Of a stretch of 64,000 nt of DNA, positions 56,598 through 64,000 are shown piece after piece. A model generated the notes under the pieces. That model was not told where the DNA came from. It ran no database searches and was given only the letters and a program-made list of their open reading frames with translations. The translations under genes were made by a program, and so were the position numbers. Every line of letters begins with the position of its first letter. Positions within the stretch are counted from its first letter, which is position 1. The DNA comes from Roridomyces roridus. Lineage: Eukaryota; Basidiomycota; Agaricomycetes; Agaricales; Mycenaceae. The stretch lies in NCBI GenBank assembly GCA_029378245.1, contig JARKIF010000005.1, positions 682,001 to 746,000 on the forward strand, read 5' to 3'.

Positions 56598-57926
56598 GGG
56601 TCAGAAATCGATCCAGACAGGATGCTGGAATGGTTATGGTTAGCGGGCCTCGGTGCCAAATCCGGTACTTTGCTCCTAATCAACTGCCCTCGTCAGCCAT
56701 TCAAGCTCTCCAAGATGCTCCGAGGATTGAATTCACTGGACAAAGTCCTGGATATGCTGGCCATCTCGTTCTTGTCAAAGAAGGGACTGGTGTTCACCAC
56801 TCGCCTTCTATCAAAATCTCATCTCTGTCAACTCTCCGCCTAGCTGCTCGAGATGGGCTCTCCACTTGGCTGGTGCTCCTTGGAATCTAGACTCAAGGAC
56901 AATTAAGACTAGTCAAGGATTTATCTCAAGCTGGAACTTGCGGCAATCTCAGTGGTCTAGACTGTCCTAGTCACACAATGGTCTGCGCCGGCCAGAACGA
57001 GCTGGTCATCGCTGGCCTTAATCTCCCCCGACTCTTCCCGCACCGTGGCAGTGTCCACAGTAGGATATAATGCAGAGAGCGGGACGGTCTACAGCCATTC
57101 TCCAATTACTCAAATGCCTATCACCAGAACAATCAAGCCCTGGCTCGCCGTTGAGGTACTGCATTTTATTGCGCTCTTTCACAATGCTGACTTGCTTGAA
57201 AGGCCCTCCCAATGTAGGTTTGCCTGAAACTTCCTTTCACAAACTCATGCTCCTTCCAGTGTCGCCCTCGTCGGCGGGATGGTCTCATTCGCTTCATGGT
57301 TCACCCTTCGCAGTGCCAGGGGCCCCAGCAGTAGGTGGAGTCGTCGCCTTTCAGGAACCCTTGCCTATCCAAGTCTTAGTCCAATGGTCCAATCGAAATC
57401 CCGAGCCGTGGAACACGATCAGACCCGACCAAGGCACAAAGATGGTGCAAGTACACCATAAATTTGACAAGACGTCAGTGCTTCTCTGCCTCTTCTTCCT
57501 GTGCTGACTTGCTGTAGCTGGCACCGAGAAAACATGTAAACCACGAATCAAATTGTATAACTGGAATCTATTCTATTGATCCACATCTTGCTGCGTCACG
57601 CGTCATGCCAAGTACTTTCGGATCATGCACATCAGAGTCTAGATCTGCACTTGGCATTCTAACATCTGCTGACTGGAAGGCTCTGGAAGGTAAAACTGGG
57701 ATAACTGCTGGAGGAAATGCCTTTACGCACATTATGCCAGTGGGAGACTCATGCTGGTGCAGTTCCTCCAACACCTCCTTTCAAAAGCACTGGACCCCCA
57801 AAAACGCCGTGATAAATTTTGGGCATTCACGTCTGATTTTTGTGGCATATGATCTCGAAATTCCCAACACAGAATGTGTTGTGGAAACATTGGGCAAGGA
57901 CATATTTGTACGGACACTAATGGGTA
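56598..57926. other. Region between hexokinase and LINE, no gene seen
   Basis: About 1.3 kb upstream of the hexokinase start. It should hold that promoter. Plus-strand open frames at 57070-57507 and 57605-58012 have no recognisable motif and poor codon bias. The 5' edge of the truncated LINE near 57926 was not marked by a clear target duplication. Confidence 0.4.
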
Positions 57927-57968
57927 GGGAAGCGACGGCCTCATCCGGACAAGCACCCAGAGCGGGTT

Positions 57969-60900
57969 GTGTTGCACACTGCGGAGAACGGGCAAGGAAC
58001 CTGTATTGTTGACTTGGCGGATCGATTCAACCTCCGCATCGCAAACGGGTGTACTACGATTCCGGGTGACCATGGGGGATACACATACTTTGGGAGCAGT
58101 GACAGCAGCTGCGTCAAGGGTAAGACTACGGTTGACTATGTGCTTCTCTCTCCCGCGGCTACTCCTCGTCTCTCTCGCCTGGACATCTTGGACCGCGGGG
58201 AAGGTCTCTCGGACCATGCTCCATTGAGGAGTGTGGTATGGGTGAGACTGGATGGGCATGGTAAGGCGGAGGGACGGAAGGAAGGAAAGAGGCGAGCAGA
58301 CCTGGTAGCCCCTCGGGACAATGAACTCGATGAAGGGCTGTACCAGCTGATGAAGGAGGTGATGGACGAAGGGCAGTTGGCGACGCACACCTACGGCGCG
58401 GAGGTTCACTCAGATACGAGTACTCGACAGGTGTATGTCGATGGCTCGTGTCAAGGACCGACGTCCTCCCGCCGTGTTGCTGGTGCGGGTATACGAAGGG
58501 GGATGAATTCGCCGATGAACAGGTCCTTTCGAGTGCCAGGTGAGCAGACGAATAATCGAGCCGAGCTCTTTGCGGTGCTGGGAGTGTTGGCAACGACGAA
58601 CAAGGCCGTCCCGTTGGCGATATACACAGATTCCCAGTATGCGATCAATATGATTGTGAGTTGGGGGCCTGTGATTGCGCAGACGGGGTGGGATTGTGCG
58701 AATGGCGATGTCCTGCGGGCCATCCAATTCCAGTTGCGCAGTCGACGGGGTCATATCACCTTCCACTACGTCCGTGGGCACTCCGGCAATCGGGAGAACG
58801 AGGAGGCCGACAAGCTCGCCAAGGCGGGGGCTCGAATGGCATTTGAGGATGAGGTTTCGGGATGGCTGGAGGTGCCGGCGCCGCTGCCTCGTTTGTCCGC
58901 CGAGGAACGAACGGGGGTGTGCAAGGTGTCAACTTCGATGCCAGGACCACTGCCGCGTCCCAAGCGAGCAACGGTGTTTGGGAACACACATCGAGGGCGA
59001 GCGGGTCGGAGGGGTGCACAGAGGTGGTTCTTGGAGAGGATTCGGGACGCCAAGGCAGAGCCGCGAGAGCTGTGGAGAATCATTAACGAGATTCGCAGAC
59101 CGAGATCTGCTGCACAGGTGACGGTGGATTTAGATGATCAAACTAAGACGTACCAGCACCGTATGAATCCTCCGGATGACCCTGTGAAGGCGGGCTTCGA
59201 CATCGCTGAGATGGAACGTGTCGCGGCGGCAGCCGACGCGATCCCGGCGAGGTCCCTGCTGTCCAAATACCCCGAGTTGAATGAGCTGCCAACGCTGGAG
59301 GACGTGGAGAAGGAGATGGCAGAGTTGTGGAAGAAGAAGAAGAAGAACGGGTCACCGGGTATTGATGGGATCACGGACGAGGAACTGCTTAAAATGGACA
59401 ACGAGCTGCTGCTACAACAAGCGAGAGAGTGGATTTCGCAATGCGAGTCACCCGGGGCTTTTCTGCGGACGCTGATTTCGAGTGTGTTGAAGGCTGGCAA
59501 GGACCCAGGAGCGGCCGAAAGCTATCGCGGGATTGGCCTGCAAAGCTGCGTCTACAAACTGCTTTCCTCGATTTATACGAGAAAACTGACGGCCATCCTG
59601 GAGAGGGAGAAGCTCCTTCCTGCCTCACAGAATGGCTTTCGTGCCGGATTTCGTACGAACAACAATCCCTTCATCCTCCGCACCATGATCGACAAATCCC
59701 GAGCTGACGGCGACTCTCTCTACGTGGTCTTTGTGGATGTCTCGAACGCGTTCTCCGCGATGGACCACGCATCCTTGTGGACCAAGATGGCAGATCTCGG
59801 ACTGACGGGACCGTATTTCGACTTCTTGCGGATGATATACCGGGAAACGAAGGTGCTAGTGACCTCGGGAGGCCTGGTCTCGGAGGAATGGCAGTCTCTA
59901 TGTGGGGTCCTCATGGGCGACCCAATTTCGCCCACGCTCTGGAACATTTTCCTCTCCTCTTTCGACCTAGAAGAGGATGTGGACGATGTGAACCTCGCCG
60001 GCATTCGCATTTCCCACTTGGAACATGCGGACGATCTCATGCTGGTGTCGCGTTCATGGCAGGGTTTGCAGCGGCACCTCGATAGGTTGCGGGTCTGGTG
60101 TTGCAACAATTTCCTCACCGTCAACGGATCCAAATCGGCCGCCATGATTTTCGGTCCATTGCAGGGCCCCACCGCTCGCAACGTCCCGCAGCATTGCTTA
60201 ACCCTCGGTGGGGAGGCGATTCCATGGGCCCCGGAGTACAAATACGTGGGCGTATGGGTCTCGTCTACCGACCGCGACGTGTTTCGTGCACATTACGAAC
60301 GGAAGCGTGAGGCAGCCGCCTTTGTCTTCTGGAAGACGGTTTTGGGATGCGACCATTATGTGGGACGAGGGAGGTTACCACCAGAGATCGGGATACAGCT
60401 CTACTATGCCCTCATCGACTGCCACTTGACGCATGCGTGCGATGTGGCAATTGATGTGGACCCAGTCTCAGTGGAGCTGTTGGACGGGCTCAATCGGGTG
60501 ATGCTGAGACGGATACTCGGTGTTGGGAAGCGCTCGGGCATCTGTCAGTTATACTCCGAGTTGGGTATCTATCCTTTACGGGTGCGGAGGGCGGAGTTGG
60601 CGATTCGCTACCTCCGCTATCTGCTGGAGCTGGGTGAGGGTCGGCTGGCCCGCGTTGCTCTCTTGGAAGCTGATTCTCTTCGACGTCGTGGTCACTCTTC
60701 CTGGACAGCGGATCTCGCGTTTGTTCTCAAGTCGCTCGGATTTTCGACGTTGCCGTTGCCTACCTTGGCCGGCCTCACTGCAGCGGACTGCGATGGACTC
60801 ATCAAGGGGTTACGACACCGGGCGCAGAGTTGGGTTTGGAGTTCCATTGAGGGGATGGTCTCCATCCCATTGCTGCACGGTCGACTAGAGCCGCAGGAGA

Positions 60901-61436
60901 AGGGGGCTCCTCGGCCGATTCCTCTATGTCGTCGACATTATCTATCCCGGGTGGAGATAACCGACCATCGTCTTGCGTTGACCCGATTACTCTGTGGGTC
61001 CTTGTACTTCCGGGGGCTCCGCTCCGACACCTCGGCACACCCGAGAGCTTCACTCTTATGTCAGAAATGCGGGGAAGACTTGGAAACCCCGGGTCATGTC
61101 TTTATGCAGTGTAGGGCGGAGGAGGCGGTGAAGGCGCGTCAAGGTCTGTCTGAGGCTCTGAGCTTGCTTGGTCGAGTTCTGACGCCACCGACGTCACGCG
61201 CGGATGCGGAAGACCAAATGCGCGCGTTGATTTTCGATTGGGTGACGGTTGTCCCGATGGCCCGGTTTGTCTTTCAGGTTGTGCGTAGCTGGCGGTGGTT
61301 TGGACGCCGTCTGCCGACTAGGGTTTGCGAGGCGGCACCCGATTCCGAGTCGGATATGGATGTGGATTGGGACTTGGAGACAGAGACAGAGGATGGGTCT
61401 GAAGGAGAGGAGATGGACATGGAGATGAACTTTTAG
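57969..61436 (+). CDS. LINE polyprotein: endonuclease end, RNase H, reverse transcriptase, CCHC
   Basis: Residues 1-95 are the C-terminal part of an APE-type endonuclease (TVDYVLLSP, SDHAPL). Residues about 154-285 are RNase H with all catalytic acids visible: VYVDGSC, NRAELFAVLG, YTDSQYA and HSGNRENEEADKL. The reverse transcriptase starts about residue 450 (GSPGIDG) and has VVFVDVSNAFSAMDHASL, GVLMGDPISPTLWN and HADDLMLVS; the usual YADD/FADD is HADD and the usual QGDP is MGDP. A knuckle CQKCGEDLETPGHVFMQC (C-x2-C-x8-H-x4-C) is near residue 1029. The C-terminal tail is acidic. 57969 is a TTG, not a true start; the real start is lost. Confidence 0.9.
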   Translation: MLHTAENGQGTCIVDLADRFNLRIANGCTTIPGDHGGYTYFGSSDSSCVKGKTTVDYVLLSPAATPRLSRLDILDRGEGLSDHAPLRSVVWVRLDGHGKAEGRKEGKRRADLVAPRDNELDEGLYQLMKEVMDEGQLATHTYGAEVHSDTSTRQVYVDGSCQGPTSSRRVAGAGIRRGMNSPMNRSFRVPGEQTNNRAELFAVLGVLATTNKAVPLAIYTDSQYAINMIVSWGPVIAQTGWDCANGDVLRAIQFQLRSRRGHITFHYVRGHSGNRENEEADKLAKAGARMAFEDEVSGWLEVPAPLPRLSAEERTGVCKVSTSMPGPLPRPKRATVFGNTHRGRAGRRGAQRWFLERIRDAKAEPRELWRIINEIRRPRSAAQVTVDLDDQTKTYQHRMNPPDDPVKAGFDIAEMERVAAAADAIPARSLLSKYPELNELPTLEDVEKEMAELWKKKKKNGSPGIDGITDEELLKMDNELLLQQAREWISQCESPGAFLRTLISSVLKAGKDPGAAESYRGIGLQSCVYKLLSSIYTRKLTAILEREKLLPASQNGFRAGFRTNNNPFILRTMIDKSRADGDSLYVVFVDVSNAFSAMDHASLWTKMADLGLTGPYFDFLRMIYRETKVLVTSGGLVSEEWQSLCGVLMGDPISPTLWNIFLSSFDLEEDVDDVNLAGIRISHLEHADDLMLVSRSWQGLQRHLDRLRVWCCNNFLTVNGSKSAAMIFGPLQGPTARNVPQHCLTLGGEAIPWAPEYKYVGVWVSSTDRDVFRAHYERKREAAAFVFWKTVLGCDHYVGRGRLPPEIGIQLYYALIDCHLTHACDVAIDVDPVSVELLDGLNRVMLRRILGVGKRSGICQLYSELGIYPLRVRRAELAIRYLRYLLELGEGRLARVALLEADSLRRRGHSSWTADLAFVLKSLGFSTLPLPTLAGLTAADCDGLIKGLRHRAQSWVWSSIEGMVSIPLLHGRLEPQEKGAPRPIPLCRRHYLSRVEITDHRLALTRLLCGSLYFRGLRSDTSAHPRASLLCQKCGEDLETPGHVFMQCRAEEAVKARQGLSEALSLLGRVLTPPTSRADAEDQMRALIFDWVTVVPMARFVFQVVRSWRWFGRRLPTRVCEAAPDSESDMDVDWDLETETEDGSEGEEMDMEMNF

Positions 61437-61440
61437 TTGA

Positions 61441-61523
61441 AATATCGTTCGCTGGTAGAGGGCTCCTCTGTGGGTCAGGTCGCCACGTTCGATTCTGGCC
61501 GTGCCCCGCGCGGGACCTAAGGC
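61441..61523 (+). other. tRNA-like segment in the LINE 3' UTR
   Basis: Between the stop codon and the (TTA)n tail lies a stretch with a good A box (TGGTAGAGGG, 61453-61462) and B box (CGTTCGATTCT, 61486-61496), spaced as in a tRNA. GCCA before and TGGC after the B box can pair as a T-stem-like hairpin. The cloverleaf is incomplete, so it is not called a tRNA gene. Confidence 0.55.
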
Positions 61524-61546
61524 CATTATTATTATTATTATTATTA
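61524..61546 (+). repeat. (TTA)n tail of the LINE
   Basis: Seven or so perfect TTA/ATT units end the element, replacing the poly(A) tail of mammalian LINEs. This is common in fungal and insect non-LTR elements. Confidence 0.85.
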
Positions 61547-61644
61547 CAGGGTACCAGAAAAAGTTCTCTGAGATTCTAAGTGAATCAGCCATCAGAAGAG
61601 CCCCGTGACCAGATACTATGTATGGTGCTATTTTCTGGCATCTT

Positions 61645-63089
61645 ATGACGTCCCCTTCTTCCTCTCAACGTCATAACCCCTCGATGACTGCCTCTCCAGT
61701 CTCCGCCCCGACCTCCACCAAGGCGGGGCCGCCTCCCGCCGTCGTTCCCGTCGTTCCCGCTCCTACCAAGCGCCAAGCACATTCACTCGAGAAGAACCCA
61801 TTCGAAGAGTCGTTCTCAGTGACCCCCGACTCGGACGAAAAACCATCCGACAATGCATCCCGTAGTGAATCTCCGCCGCGGCCGACCCTCCCACCCCTCG
61901 CAGCCATTGCGTCACCCGCAGACCAATCCCAGTACTCCTGGGCCTTTTCTCCGTCCCTCAACAACTCCCTGCGTGCAGGCCCGCTCTCTCCAGCCATGTT
62001 GACGGGCCCGCAGATCAACGACCAACAGCCCGCTCATCTCCAGTTCGATCCAGCCTCTTTCCGTACAGGTCTCACACCCAGGACGGGTCTCACCCCCCGA
62101 ACGGGTCTGACGCCGATCGTGGGTGGGCCGTCTGCGTTCCCGGCATCGCCTGGTACGGCGGCGTTCCTCGCACTCATGAACAATTCGAGTGGCCCCGCGA
62201 TGACCCCAAATACGTTAAATGCAATCACGGGAGTCCTTGATGCCGGTGGATACCAGTCACAGGATCAAGATTATCCCTCCCACTCCAATGCCAACGCTGC
62301 CACCAACAACGCTGCGAATGGTCTCTTTTTGCTTTCTCAAGCTCACCAGGAGCTCACAAAGCGCGAGGAAGCCATGGCACGCGGCGTCAATGGCAACGGC
62401 ACCATCAATGGCAGCGCCATTAATGGCGACGTCCCACCACCCCCCACAAAGCGCGGCACAAAGCGTAAAACGTCTCCCCTCGTCAATAATACCCAAGCGG
62501 CTGCCCCTGCCCCCCAACAACCCGCCCAATCCCGCAAGCGCACCCGCGCTAATACCGGGAGTAGTTTCTCATCGAATCGCCGGAACAAAGACATGGACGA
62601 GATTGACGACGACATGGACGACATGGATGACATGGACGGGGATGACGCAGAGGAGGACCTTGAGACCGTTGCCGTTCCGGCTTCCACCAACTCCCGCCGA
62701 TCCAAAAAGCCCGAAACAGAGGAGGAGAAGCGAAAGAACTTTTTGGAAAGGAACCGACAGGGTTGGTACACCGTGTCTGTCTTTCTTATCCGCCGTCTAA
62801 CGAAATGCGTTCAGCCGCCCTGAAATGTCGCCAGCGCAAGAAGGCGTGGCTTGCCCAACTCCAAACAAAGGTCGAATATCTTAGCAACGAGAACGAGCGT
62901 CTCACGTTGGCACTGGTCGCGTCGAGGGAGGAAATCTCGCGTCTTGGTGCGCTCGTCGGTGCAGCGGCACCGGGACCCCAGCCCGCCAGCACCGCACCAG
63001 TCAGTGTCAATATGAGCGTGTCCAAGGGCACCTCCCGCGCTACCGTTGCAGCCAGCGCTGGGGGCGGAGGCGGTGGATATGGGTATTGA
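61645..63089 (+). CDS. ATF1: ATF/CREB-type bZIP transcription factor (Atf1-like)
   Basis: Stress-responsive bZIP factor, in relatives controlled by the Hog1/Sty1 MAP kinase. The start MTSPSSSQRHNPSMTAS follows an ATG at 61618 in the same frame. NPFEESFSVTPDSD is the conserved Aft1-type N-terminal motif with a MAPK-like site. Three tandem RTGLTP units lie near residue 135-155. The acidic DDDMDDMDDMDGDDAEEDLE precedes the basic region KRKNFLERNRQAALKCRQRK, which is joined across a single intron, and a leucine zipper (LQTKVEYLSNENERL). The C-terminus is Ala/Gly-rich. Confidence 0.9.
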
Positions 63090-63280
63090 TGGCTTTTCCC
63101 CCGACTCCCCGTGCATACACGCATTCGCACGCAGCCTCGCCTTAAAAGGGGTCTGGACGTTTCCCCGTCATACATTATGCCTTTATGCGTTTCCTTTTTT
63201 CGTTTCTGTATCCGCATGTACTTTGAGCACGTAAAGAGAAGTCGCATTTTTGTTAGTACTGTATTGTATTTTCTTGACAT

Positions 63281-64000
63281 TCAGAATGCCCCGGGTCTCG
63301 AAGTCCAGACTGTCAACGGTTGATTCTCCACCGCTCCCATACTGCTCTCTATCTGCGCCGTCAGCTTGAGAGCGAGCGAATCGATGCGGGCGCCGCCGGC
63401 GTCGTTGGCCCAGAGGGATATTGCCAGTGTGTTCAGGCCGTTGTAGTTGAGGATGCCTTGGGGCACAGGGAAAACGCTTTGTGGACCAATATTGTTCACT
63501 GACGGCTAATCAGTAGGATGAGAGCATGTGAGAATTGTTACCCACCGTATTTGCCGAAGGAATATCCGTTGACGTATATCTGAGCGCGGAAGTTGGATGG
63601 AGTCATCGACTTGGTGAGAGCGATGGCCAGAGGGTAATCGACACCTTGGGGAACATTGAGGTTAAATGTGGTGCGGTAGAAGGCGACGCCGGCGTGAGCG
63701 ATGCCTTGGGTTGGAGCACCGCGCGCCCAGGCGGCGTCGTTGAAGCCCGGAAGGTGCCATCCTGTGAAAAATGAGCATCTAGTCACATGCGCGGGATAAC
63801 GAAGCTTACCCTGACGTTCGCCGAACAGCCCGCCTTCGTTTAGAGGTCCGCGTGTGGTGTCGACGTACTTGAATAAATTAGTCCAGAGCAGTCGATTGGA
63901 TCAAGACAACATACGTCCTCGCCGCCCAGATTTCCTGCAACTTTCCATATGGTCACGGAAGTAGAGTTGCTTCCGATAAAGTGATAATCCAGGACGCCGC
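63281..64000 (-). CDS. lacA: Beta-galactosidase GH35, C-terminal part
   Basis: C-terminal beta-sandwich region of a fungal GH35 beta-galactosidase, cut by the window edge. VLDYHFIGSNSTSVTIWKVA joins YVDTTRGPLNEGGLFGERQ across an intron, then GWHLPGFNDAAWARGAPTQG, VAFYRTTFNLNVPQGVDYPL, IYVNGYSFGKYG and VFPVPQGILNYNGLNTLAIS, and a tail ending VWTSRPGAF. Three introns are seen. The catalytic domain lies beyond the window, so activity cannot be judged. These enzymes are usually secreted. Confidence 0.9.

Larger units (their letters stand above)
57926..61550 (+). mobile_element. 5'-truncated non-LTR retrotransposon (LINE)
   Basis: One open frame with partial endonuclease, RNase H, reverse transcriptase and a zinc knuckle, a short 3' UTR and a (TTA)n tail at 61524-61546. 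The frame opens after a TAA just before 57926 and begins inside the endonuclease, so the 5' part is missing, as expected for target-primed reverse transcription that stopped early. The rest of the frame has no stop or shift, so insertion is probably recent. It fits the fungal LINEs of the Tad1 and related clades, but clade assignment needs a tree. Confidence 0.9.

Noticed and set aside
1..64000. CRISPR arrays, bacterial operons, riboswitches
   Set aside because: The sequence is eukaryotic with spliceosomal introns throughout; nothing of the kind was seen.

Overview
The window looks like nuclear DNA of a mushroom-forming basidiomycete (Agaricomycetes). Coding regions are dense, on both strands, and cut by many introns of about 45-65 bases with GT..AG ends and CTNAN-type branch sites. 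The gene set is fungal: an FlbA/Thn1-type RGS protein, Atf1-type bZIP, ALE1, GPC1, DUF1748/Mco10, a PHO80-type cyclin and an F-box/LRR-type protein. Most spans below run from start to stop codon with introns included; splice sites were read by eye.

Layout. 0-14 kb: an edge fragment, the RGS protein, an unknown coiled-coil protein, an alpha/beta-hydrolase, UDP-xylose synthase, bystin, a secreted hydrolase and Nop9. 14-22 kb: F-box protein, nucleostemin-type GTPase, Tra2-like RRM protein, ribosomal protein eL18. This stretch holds seven apparent one-base frameshifts, one of them in eL18, which points to consensus errors more than gene decay. 22-31 kb: an unknown protein, ALE1, two membrane proteins, WDR89, MSS1, calcineurin B. 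31-40 kb: a small unknown gene, a 2-kb gene-poor gap, an unknown nuclear-type protein, a PHO80-like cyclin, Swd1, and a HxxxD acyltransferase. 40-44 kb is a transposon pocket: a 412-bp hAT-like MITE sits inside the first exon of a small gene (8-bp target duplication), and a 2,043-bp CACTA-like element follows (41-bp inverted repeats, TGA duplication). 44-57 kb: EF-hand MscS channel, GH105-type glycosidase, an intact paralogue of the MITE-broken gene, GPC1, a seven-exon DUF1748 gene, DAD1, mS42 and hexokinase. 57.9-61.5 kb: a 5'-truncated LINE with an open 1,155-codon frame. 61.6-64 kb: Atf1-type bZIP and the 3' part of a GH35 beta-galactosidase.

Functionally this is a housekeeping neighbourhood and not one pathway cluster. 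Ribosome biogenesis recurs (bystin, Nop9, nucleostemin-type GTPase, eL18), as do lipid acylation (ALE1, GPC1) and mitochondrial translation (MSS1, mS42). Several neighbours are packed tightly: WDR89 and MSS1 stop codons are 5 bp apart, bystin and the secreted hydrolase 31 bp, and DAD1 and mS42 start codons 100 bp. The most novel material is transposon-related: the datable MITE insertion, the LINE with RNase H ahead of the reverse transcriptase and a tRNA-like 3' end, and the CACTA-like element.
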